Source: Prosthecobacter algae (GTDB lineage Bacteria; Verrucomicrobiota; Verrucomicrobiia; Verrucomicrobiales; Verrucomicrobiaceae). From it: a stretch of DNA of 64,000 bases. Location: contig NZ_BAABIA010000002.1 of assembly GCF_039542385.1 (NCBI RefSeq), forward strand, positions 764,015 to 828,014, read 5' to 3'. Under the pieces are notes generated by a model. That model was not told where the DNA came from. It saw only the letters and a program-made list of their open reading frames with translations, and ran no database searches. The first letter of the stretch is position 1; each line of letters starts with the position of its first letter. Below, piece after piece: positions 26,685 through 33,349 of the stretch. A program made the position numbers and the translations under genes.

Positions 26685-27173
26685 TTGAACATGCATCAAA
26701 CGCATCATCGCCAAAAAGGGAAGATCAAGCAGGATGCGAAAGGTTTGCCTCGTCTTTCCGATAATTGTATGAATCGCACACTCCTTTTCAGGATGCATGG
26801 AGAACATCCGTCCATGCTGAAGGCATCCAAACCATTTGTGCCATTCATAAGTTCAAGGCGATAAAGCATGAGCGGGGCAAAAAATGGATCGGTATTTTAT
26901 GTGCCTTCAATCTTTCAGTCAGAAAAGTCGTGGAAATTCTTGGTGCAGATCCGTTGGCCATAAGTGAAAAGCACGCCAGCAATGAAAATTATTCGTCTTT
27001 TAAGATTAGAGTCGCTGGCTAGAAACTTTGTCGCATTGGTTCTTCAGTCGTGGCTGGTCTAGCTCTGATGATTGTCTTCAATGGTCGCCTCGATAGTTGG
27101 CCAACTAACTTCGGACAAACAAGGGCAGCAGATCCAACATGTTGGCAGACCACCCCAGAAAAGAGGACCTAAT
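26685..27173. other. Region between the pump remnant and the kinase gene: only a repeat and a recombinase-like scrap
   Basis: About 490 bases without a supported gene. A plus-strand frame at 26765-27022 ends KVVEILGADPLAISEKHASN, which resembles the C-terminus of tyrosine recombinases (…LGH…EKHY). The stretch 26917-27037 has a diverged copy at 33200-33325. Nothing else is recognisable. Confidence 0.5.
26917..27037. repeat. Left copy of a diverged ~120-bp direct repeat
   Basis: It shares AGTCGTGGAAATT, a spaced GTGA…AAG, then TGAAAATTATT, GT.TTTTA and TTTGTC..CATTG with 33200-33325, in the same order and spacing, at roughly two-thirds identity by eye. The two copies flank the seven-gene operon. 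The encoded tail (VVEILG…EKHA) suggests both are relics of a tyrosine recombinase 3' end. Confidence 0.6.
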
Positions 27174-27725
27174 TTATTTAAAATTTAGCGCCCATATATC
27201 AACCTGCGCTAGGGATTCACTTAAAGAACCAGAATTATAGATAATCACGTCAGCATTAGGACGAATAAACGAAATTAATTCAATTTCGGTGACATCAGCG
27301 TCGTATTCTTCACACTGTTCTTTAAGCCACCCACGGCTGTCAAAGAGTCGCTGGTGTCTAATGATATTATCAACATCGACATAGGCCAACTTTAGATATT
27401 TGTCCCCCACGCGATCAAGCAAAAGATCAAGAATCAGCTTGTGGCGTAGACCGTCAAGAACACCGATACTATTGGAATCTGCGCCCAACGACTCAAAGAC
27501 CAAATCGCAAAAGTGTTCTGGTTCATTTTCTACCATTTTTTGACCTATAGTCTGAAGAACTCGTTTATCCTCGGTAGACATACCAAGTCTTGCAGCTTCA
27601 AAACGAACAACGTTCCCGAAGCTCGTCCACTTAAGGCCCTGCGACAAGGCGAACGGCTTGGAAATACTAGTTTTACCTGACCCAGTGTGACCAGCAAAAA
27701 CGACCAAATTATTTTTTGACTTCAT
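27174..27725 (-). CDS. P-loop nucleotide-kinase-like protein
   Basis: A 183-residue protein. Walker A is FAGHTGSGKTSISKPFA (Gly12-Thr19). A likely substrate/LID pattern follows: GVLDGLRHKLILDLLLDRVG (the D-G-x-R of CoaE and nucleoside-monophosphate kinases) and then VDVDNIIRHQRLFDSRGW. Length and layout match dephospho-CoA kinase/adenylate-kinase-like AAA_18 proteins, not ABC or AAA+ ATPases. Related kinases phosphorylate (modified) nucleotides or cofactors; the substrate is unknown. It is the last gene of the seven-gene operon, 12 bp after the ASCH gene. AT-rich codons match its operon partners. Confidence 0.75.
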   Translation of the reverse strand: MKSKNNLVVFAGHTGSGKTSISKPFALSQGLKWTSFGNVVRFEAARLGMSTEDKRVLQTIGQKMVENEPEHFCDLVFESLGADSNSIGVLDGLRHKLILDLLLDRVGDKYLKLAYVDVDNIIRHQRLFDSRGWLKEQCEEYDADVTEIELISFIRPNADVIIYNSGSLSESLAQVDIWALNFK

Positions 27726-27737
27726 GGCTTTGTTCCA

Positions 27738-28220
27738 TCATTTCAATATTACCCATCCCCTTCGATCTGATTTCTTGAATGGAATATCTTCGAAAGATCG
27801 GAATGATGTGATCCATATAAGCGAACAATACGACGCACTCAGCCGCTCATCCCAAAAATCAGAGTTCGAAGGACAGATTCCCCTGCCAAACTGCTCCCTG
27901 ATTTGATCTAATGAACCCGGCAATAAATGATAAAACCAAACTCGATCGACAACACACACACCGGCTATTCCTGCGCCAGATCTTTTCAAAAGAATGATAT
28001 CCCCCTTTTCTATGCATTCAAAAGGAGCAATGCGATTCTTTGAAAACCTGGTCTCAATAGACTTTTTCCCCTCTGAAATAAATGTAAAATAGGGTTCAAC
28101 AAAAACTGCCAGGTGGATTTTAATGAGTTCATCAACCGAGTCCAGAATATCCGCCCACTGCTTATCATCTGCAAGCGCAGCCTTTAGTTTGTTAAGAGCT
28201 GAATTCCGGCCTTCAATCAT
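27738..28220 (-). CDS. ASCH-domain (PUA-like) protein
   Basis: A 160-residue protein. EPYFTFISEGKKSIETRFSK at residues 42-61 has the ASCH signature G-x-K-x-x-E-x-R. It is followed by KGDIILLKRSGAGIAGVCVV and a hydrophobic strand ending SYCSLIWI, as in the ASCH/PUA beta barrel. ASCH domains bind or act on RNA and modified nucleosides; one branch hydrolyses N4-acetylcytidine. The N-terminal 35 residues are helical. Its start overlaps the end of the methyltransferase-like gene by 8 bp, so it is an operon member. Confidence 0.75.
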   Translation of the reverse strand: MIEGRNSALNKLKAALADDKQWADILDSVDELIKIHLAVFVEPYFTFISEGKKSIETRFSKNRIAPFECIEKGDIILLKRSGAGIAGVCVVDRVWFYHLLPGSLDQIREQFGRGICPSNSDFWDERLSASYCSLIWITSFRSFEDIPFKKSDRRGWVILK

Positions 28221-29475
28221 ACATTTCCTTCAAATAGGTTGTCCGATCATTGATTTCGCTTTGTAGAACTGAATTCAATTCACGAGCGTTTCTTTCACCG
28301 CCAGCGTTGGTTGATATGTTTATTCCGCCATCACGATTCTGGCCCGCCAACAACATTTCTGCTAACAAATATGGGTCGCTGCATTCGAAAAAACGATTTC
28401 CTGAAGTCACTAAATTAGCCCTGGCCCGCCCTACAAAGTTTGTACTAACAGACGGCAGAATAGCCTCTCGCCAAACAGGAGAAAGAAACGCGCCCCCTGA
28501 ACATCCTTGCTTACCGTCTTTTTTACGTCCAGAGTTCTTAACTGAAAACTTTATACCTTGGATAATGAATTCATTCCACTCAGTAGTGAATAGTCGAGGC
28601 GTATCATCATTATAGGTAAGCCGACAGTCATCGGATACTCGATTTCGGAATATAAGTACTTCGGCGCTCCGCCAGGCGGGAATACGTGCACTAAACCCTG
28701 CGGCTTTGAGGCTAGTGCTTTCAAAAAATGGAGTTTTATAATGTAGTTGAATTTTATTCGATGGATTCAATTCTAAACCGCCTTCCTTGCACCAATTTAA
28801 CAGTTCTGCCAACTCTTTACTAGCACTGGATCGAGTGCCTTCTAACGGAAAACTCAATAATATCAGCCCGCCAGGTTTCACTATTGATTGAGCCTTAACC
28901 ATGAAGTGTTTTGTTAGATGGTTATACCAAGGGGGATCTACCACGGCAATATCCACCAGCGGATGCGTAGAGATGGGTTTAGTAAGATCACACGCCATGA
29001 GGTGGGCGGAATTAATCTGAGATTTTAATAGATCGGCTCGACGATCTAGCAATGACCAGCTCCACGATGGCCTTATTTCGTCACCTGCCACCACAATGCT
29101 GGGGCAACCAAGGCACGCAACGGACGGCTGTTTGAAACCAGCAATCTCCTGAGTTAGAAAATCAAGGATATCGCGAATACTCTCTTGGGTAAACCTCCAT
29201 TCATAGTCAAGGGGGTGCTCTAGAGAGTTTGGGAAGGGTTCCGGGAATATCTGCCTAGCAACACTTGCTCCGGCTATTCCCAGGACGCCACTCTCAAGAT
29301 TCAAGCGAGAGAGAGACTGCCAGACATCTAGTGGGTAGTATCCTGGAAGTCTCCTGAGAAAAGATTCCCAATTTTCATGATCCCCAGTCCAAAAACTTCG
29401 AACACATTCATCTAGACGACGGACGAATATTGGATCTGATTCACACAGGACCTGACTATCAAATCGCCACTTCAT
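28213..29475 (-). CDS. Methyltransferase-like protein with DPPW motif
   Basis: A 420-residue protein. After ~110 helical N-terminal residues comes SVACLGCPSIVVAGDEI (motif I position), then WSLLDRRADLL (acidic motif II). IAVVDPPWYNHLTKHFM has Asp180-Pro-Pro-Trp183, the catalytic DPPW/NPPF-type motif of amino-methyltransferases. It continues IVKPGGLILLSFPLEGTR. The layout recalls N6-adenine-type (PF10237-like) or BpsA-like aminopropyl transferases, where the same motif binds the target amine. It is therefore a SAM-fold transferase of unknown target. The C-terminal ~120 residues are unrecognised. It overlaps the radical SAM gene by 17 bp. Confidence 0.65.
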   Translation of the reverse strand: MKWRFDSQVLCESDPIFVRRLDECVRSFWTGDHENWESFLRRLPGYYPLDVWQSLSRLNLESGVLGIAGASVARQIFPEPFPNSLEHPLDYEWRFTQESIRDILDFLTQEIAGFKQPSVACLGCPSIVVAGDEIRPSWSWSLLDRRADLLKSQINSAHLMACDLTKPISTHPLVDIAVVDPPWYNHLTKHFMVKAQSIVKPGGLILLSFPLEGTRSSASKELAELLNWCKEGGLELNPSNKIQLHYKTPFFESTSLKAAGFSARIPAWRSAEVLIFRNRVSDDCRLTYNDDTPRLFTTEWNEFIIQGIKFSVKNSGRKKDGKQGCSGGAFLSPVWREAILPSVSTNFVGRARANLVTSGNRFFECSDPYLLAEMLLAGQNRDGGINISTNAGGERNARELNSVLQSEINDRTTYLKEMYD

Positions 29476-30466
29476 AAATTGGGAGATTTCGTTGATGAAG
29501 TGAAAATCGCGATTCGATCTCCAAATTCCAACATTTAATGGCTTCCTGTTGAATTTCCATCGATTTTTGATGGACCGCGTTAATTCTCATTTCGTCTTGA
29601 GCAGGTCGAAAAGCTGACACACAAAGGGGCACGACTCTTAATGGCAGCAGCGGAGAAATTGCCTGTAATCGATCTACGAACTCAGTCATTTTAGCATCAA
29701 TTGCTTTATTGTCAGGGGCTGTGAAGGTTGCATATCCATAGACATCTATACCGAGGGAAACAATTCTTTTAAAGATAGAGAATTGTTGATCGAATAAAGC
29801 GGGGGCAGCACGTGTATTAAAAGAAAATGACGACGAATCGAAGCCTTTAAAACAGCCAACTTTAGCGTAATTACGGTAAGATACCACTCGGTCAATTTCA
29901 GACGTGCTAAGCTTTGTCCAGAAAAAGTCCGTACTCAAATTGTCGTCGGACCAAAGGAATGTTTTTTCTGACAATCCACCTTTTTCCAAAGCATCCATGG
30001 TCCAAGGAATCCATTCAGGCGTAAGGTCGGGTTGTCCTCCCGAAAGGTCTATAATAGCCGGTGGATGCTCGTGCGCCCGATATCTATCTACTAATTCATC
30101 GGCAGTCAACCAAAGGCCTTTTTGCTCATCCGCTTTGAGCAGATCGAATGGCACATAGCAATACCAGCATCGCCAGTTACATGCAGCGTTCTGAAAGACT
30201 TGAGCTAAGGCAACATCTCCTGAATCTATTCCAAGCTTATGATTGGCGGGATCAATAGGCAAAGAATTTTCAGGCCAACCGAAAGCAGTCCAACGACGAA
30301 AATGCCTGATTCGTCCGACTCCTCCACAATTGGTTGGATCGGTAATATCTGTTTCTTGACTTGTGCCGCTTAACTTTGCCACAAGCAACTCTTTAGTATC
30401 CAGCCGTATTGCCTTGGTCCTTAACTTAGACGAGTACTGTAATGTGTCTATACTGTTAAAATTCAT
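29459..30466 (-). CDS. Radical SAM enzyme
   Basis: A 335-residue protein. The [4Fe-4S]-binding motif C-x3-C-x2-C is at Cys96, Cys100 and Cys103 (AACNWRCWYCYVPFDLL). IIDLSGGQPDLTPEWIP at about 139-155 is the SAM-binding 'GGE' motif, here with Gln. Later strands include IDVYGYATFTAPDNKAID and PLRVVPLCVSAFRPAQDE, as in a (beta/alpha)6 partial barrel. The single motif and absence of extra Cys clusters argue against SPASM-type peptide maturases. The reaction is unknown; the neighbours (methyltransferase-like, ASCH, kinase) suggest nucleotide or nucleic-acid chemistry. It overlaps the next upstream gene by 4 bp. Confidence 0.85.
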   Translation of the reverse strand: MNFNSIDTLQYSSKLRTKAIRLDTKELLVAKLSGTSQETDITDPTNCGGVGRIRHFRRWTAFGWPENSLPIDPANHKLGIDSGDVALAQVFQNAACNWRCWYCYVPFDLLKADEQKGLWLTADELVDRYRAHEHPPAIIDLSGGQPDLTPEWIPWTMDALEKGGLSEKTFLWSDDNLSTDFFWTKLSTSEIDRVVSYRNYAKVGCFKGFDSSSFSFNTRAAPALFDQQFSIFKRIVSLGIDVYGYATFTAPDNKAIDAKMTEFVDRLQAISPLLPLRVVPLCVSAFRPAQDEMRINAVHQKSMEIQQEAIKCWNLEIESRFSLHQRNLPIYEVAI

Positions 30467-31053
30467 AATGACAAATCCAGTTCAGATTGAACCCGGTTTT
30501 CTTCATTGAGCAGATCTGGTAATTTAACATTTAGATATGCCCAAATCACCTTTTCAAGGTAATCCAGTTCAGCTTGCAGGAGATCCCGTTCCTCGGGGAT
30601 ACCATGCCAATAAAAGACACATTTCCTACAACAGGTTGCTGTTGCATGTTGTGCGTAATGAATAGGATCATCGTCTCGCAGCAAGGGAGTTTGCTGTCCT
30701 TCACGAAAGTGATGTCCTAAGCCTATGGATTTTTTAAGCCGCAAACGAACTTTTTTTTCCAGTCGCTGGCGACCTATCATGAGGGGGCGACGTTTTGATA
30801 CCCACGATATGTCATTCCTCCAAAAGTATGCGCGTATGTGCTCTTTTTTCAGGCTACTAACCAGTATACTGATGTTGTTAATATCTCGTTTATGGAGTAA
30901 GTCCCACTCAATTGGAGATGCTCCACAATTCGTGCAAATGCTGGGTGAGTGGCGCCTTTCTTTCGGTGGTTTCTTGGGACTGAAGCAATGTTCGTCTTCA
31001 GCACACTTGAAGTCCGTACATTTAATATCCAGCTTTTCTCTTTTTTTAGGCAT
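30463..31053 (-). CDS. Cys-rich, probable zinc-binding protein
   Basis: A 196-residue protein with no recognised family. The N-terminus has CTDFKCAEDEHC and later SICTNCGASPIEWD, a likely zinc ribbon. A basic helix follows (RRPLMIGRQRLEKKVRLRLK), then TATCCRKCVFYWHGIPEERD, a second Cys cluster, and a helical C-terminus (YLEKVIWAYLNVKLPDLLNE). It is presumably a nucleic-acid-binding subunit of the operon's system. It begins 15 bp after the XRE-ImmA gene and overlaps the radical SAM gene by 4 bp. Confidence 0.6.
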   Translation of the reverse strand: MPKKREKLDIKCTDFKCAEDEHCFSPKKPPKERRHSPSICTNCGASPIEWDLLHKRDINNISILVSSLKKEHIRAYFWRNDISWVSKRRPLMIGRQRLEKKVRLRLKKSIGLGHHFREGQQTPLLRDDDPIHYAQHATATCCRKCVFYWHGIPEERDLLQAELDYLEKVIWAYLNVKLPDLLNEENRVQSELDLSL

Positions 31054-31068
31054 AGACGTTGCCTCCCC

Positions 31069-32490
31069 TTATTGTTTTTCTATTGCACGAATAAACATAT
31101 CACGATCAAACTCATTTAGTACGGCAAGATTTACATGAGTGAGCAAACCCTTTCTGACGATCTCATCTGGGGCTACCAGACTTTTTTGAAGATTCTCGGC
31201 CGCTCCCCACCAATTAATCTGTTGATCCGCAAGCCTCCAGGCCATGTGATTGGCAAGTACGCCTACGTCCATTTCGAAAGTATCTGCAACCTTCTCTATA
31301 GCGGCTTTCATCATCTTAACATTACCGCTGGCCGCTTTGACCACGGCTTTCTCGATTCTGCCGCTATCACCATCAAAAAGAACATCTTCTGCCCATTCAT
31401 TTGCTACAGTTTCATCATCATCAGTATCCGACTCTTTTTGACCAATGGGTTCAATTTCGATCACCGCTGATGTTTCAGAGACGTGGTTGTTAACTACGTG
31501 TCCTATTTCATGAAGCAAATCAAATAACCATCGAGCAGTTTGGCTAGTGGTTTGTTTGACTACTATTACATGTCTTCCACCTATTTTCCAAACAGCTCCA
31601 TGAAATGCACCGCTATAGCAAATAGGAATGACAATAATCCCGCAATTCCAAGTGTAATCCAAAACTGACTGAAGGCTTATTTTGCCAAAATCTGCTAGTA
31701 TGGCATCTCTGAAACTCGACCACTCTTGCGGAATAGCGATCATCGGTACGTGTTCACAAGCTTTACACGCAAGCGCAGCGACATAATGAGCGTAAACTGT
31801 AAATGCATCGACTTTCTCGCTGTCTGCGTTGGTGCGCAATTTATATCGAACCCTTGAGCCAAATACAAATGGAAGCGATGAGTCAGCATCGAGTAGCCGT
31901 CGAATTGGTATACCAAATACTGAGCTAAGTTCTACCAAGGCATTCCAAATGGCCTCGCCCGAACCCAAGCCAGATATTAGCGCAGTGTAAGAATTAGCTG
32001 GAAGTATTCTGGCTAGCATTGCCTTATCAAATCCACAAGCCGCCAAACGATGGAACAATCTCGGCATATCGCTTGCTGATTTCATTACAATCAGATCGCT
32101 GGCTACCCCAACATTAAGTGCTGTAGCGACAGATTTCAGAGTTGCCAAGCTCGCCGCTTCATAGTTATCTGCCTCCCATCTTTGCACTTGTTGCTCTTTC
32201 AAACCCAATATTGCGGCCAGTTCTTTTTGAGTCTTGCCTCTGGCGATGCGGGCTTTAATTAGCGATGAAGGAAGATCATCTAGTGACGAAACAGAAAATA
32301 CTGATATATCCCCCCTCACTAAGGCTTCATACTCTGAAATCTGGAGGCTAAGTATATCAATTTCAGATTGATGTGCAGCTCGGTGAATCTCTGCGAAGGC
32401 ATTTTCGCTAGTGCCAATTTCACTTATTCTTTCAACGAACCGATCCAACTGGCTCTTTGATATGCGGTACTGTCTTTCGTTCTTGATCAT
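31069..32490 (-). CDS. XRE regulator fused to an ImmA/IrrE-family metallopeptidase
   Basis: A 473-residue protein. Residues ~75-130 are an XRE helix-turn-helix (ARIARGKTQKELAAILGLKE, then QQVQRWEADNYEAASLATLK). WLFDLLHEIGHVVNNHVSET at 321-340 is the zinc-protease motif HEIGH, with a downstream glutamate-rich part (ADEWAEDVLFDGD-like, here EWAEDVLFDGD). HTH-ImmA fusions sense damage or infection and cleave a repressor or de-repress mobile genes. It is the second gene of the operon, overlapping the first by 4 bp, and probably regulates it through the palindromes at 32949-32998. Confidence 0.88.
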   Translation of the reverse strand: MIKNERQYRISKSQLDRFVERISEIGTSENAFAEIHRAAHQSEIDILSLQISEYEALVRGDISVFSVSSLDDLPSSLIKARIARGKTQKELAAILGLKEQQVQRWEADNYEAASLATLKSVATALNVGVASDLIVMKSASDMPRLFHRLAACGFDKAMLARILPANSYTALISGLGSGEAIWNALVELSSVFGIPIRRLLDADSSLPFVFGSRVRYKLRTNADSEKVDAFTVYAHYVAALACKACEHVPMIAIPQEWSSFRDAILADFGKISLQSVLDYTWNCGIIVIPICYSGAFHGAVWKIGGRHVIVVKQTTSQTARWLFDLLHEIGHVVNNHVSETSAVIEIEPIGQKESDTDDDETVANEWAEDVLFDGDSGRIEKAVVKAASGNVKMMKAAIEKVADTFEMDVGVLANHMAWRLADQQINWWGAAENLQKSLVAPDEIVRKGLLTHVNLAVLNEFDRDMFIRAIEKQ

Positions 32491-32930
32491 TGGAGTGAAG
32501 AAAGTTTGAATGCCACTAGTCCTTTTGGAGCACCGGTATCTTTATTAATTTGAAAAAATTCGAAGAAAGTTCGTGCTGGTCCTTCGGCTTGAGCTCCACT
32601 CGGAAAAAACTCTCCCCCAAATCTTGCTTTTTGAGCTTGCCTGAAATTATTGAAGTCAAAAAACACTGGATCAAGCTTTTCAAGTTGTACCCCTAATGGG
32701 TCCCAGCAGGCGTCAAAATCTTCCGGTAATTCTTTAGTTGTTACGAAACTACCATCCAGATACACAAATCGGCAGCCTGCCAATCGGAGCAAATACGCAC
32801 CTTCAATGAAGCCGTCGAAAAGTCGACGTCGTCTTGCTCCGACTGCGAATCGTTTGGCCAACTCGTTAGGGTCAGCTGTCCAGTGCAGCCCTGGGGGCAA
32901 CAGTCCGAATTGATCGTGAGGCGGAATCAT
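32487..32930 (-). CDS. DUF6932-type nucleotidyltransferase-fold protein
   Basis: A 147-residue protein. RFVYLDGSFVTTKELPEDFD at about 54-73 carries the nucleotidyltransferase signature G-S followed by D-x-D. The protein starts GLLPPGLHWTADPNELAKRF and ends FFEFFQINKDTGAPKGLVAF, which recall DUF6932 small NTases (from memory). Such proteins are often partners in toxin-antitoxin or defence loci. It is the first gene of the seven-gene operon. The upstream 20 bp hold the inverted repeat at 32949-32968. The second-Asp region (CWDPLG) leaves activity uncertain. Confidence 0.7.
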   Translation of the reverse strand: MIPPHDQFGLLPPGLHWTADPNELAKRFAVGARRRRLFDGFIEGAYLLRLAGCRFVYLDGSFVTTKELPEDFDACWDPLGVQLEKLDPVFFDFNNFRQAQKARFGGEFFPSGAQAEGPARTFFEFFQINKDTGAPKGLVAFKLSSLQ

Positions 32931-32948
32931 TGGGCGTGCTTATAAGCA

Positions 32949-32998
32949 ACACAACAAAAATGTTGTGTCAAGCTTTTTTGAGTGCTTTACCTAGCACT
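32949..32998 (-). promoter_or_regulatory. Two inverted repeats upstream of the seven-gene operon
   Basis: ACACAACA-AAAA-TGTTGTGT (32949-32968) is a perfect 8-bp inverted repeat starting 18 bp before the first start codon. AGTGCT-N6-AGCACT (32981-32998) follows, with another AGTGCT half-site near 33006-33012. They are good candidates for operators of the operon's XRE-ImmA protein. No clear -35/-10 pair could be assigned by eye. Confidence 0.6.
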
Positions 32999-33349
32999 CG
33001 GGCTGTAGTGCTTATTCGCCCATGAAGAACTCACCCGAGCACGACAGATTCGCGTGAAGGCTGTCGCCAAGTTCTACAGGGTAAAGCACGTGTTGAAGCG
33101 GGCCGAGGGGAAGCGATCAAAGTACGCCAATTGCTACAAAATTGAGGGGCTTGTCCCACGCGTCTCCGCTAAAGCCATCGCTACGGTCAGGTATAAAATT
33201 TCAATGAGAGAGTCGTGGAAATTTTGTACATAAATCTGCTTCCAGTGAGAGAAGGGCCACTGGCAGTGAAAATTATTTTGTGTTTTATAAATTGTTTTTC
33301 TCTGGGTAGGAATTTTGTCATCATTGATTTCAATTTTTCAATCAAAGCA
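32999..33349. other. Region right of the operon: no gene; holds the right copy of the diverged repeat
   Basis: A plus-strand frame (about 33014-33220) is open and reads QIRVKAVAKFYRVKHVL, then KRAEGKRSKYANCYKI. It has no start codon and no recognised family. The second half (33200-33325) is the right copy of the ~120-bp repeat. I see nothing else before the integrase stop. Confidence 0.5.
33200..33325. repeat. Right copy of a diverged ~120-bp direct repeat
   Basis: It is a same-order partner of 26917-27037: GAGTCGTGGAAATTT, then GTGAGAGAAG, GTGAAAATTATT, GTGTTTTA and TTTTGTCATCATTG. It is more decayed than the left copy, whose recombinase-like reading frame is lost here. Confidence 0.6.

Noticed and set aside
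30463..31053. Transposase or restriction endonuclease
   Set aside because: No catalytic triad or nuclease motif is visible; only Cys clusters and basic helices.
27174..32930. Known deazaguanine (Dpd) or phosphorothioate (Dnd) DNA modification system
   Set aside because: No QueC/QueD/TGT-like or DndA-E-like protein is present.
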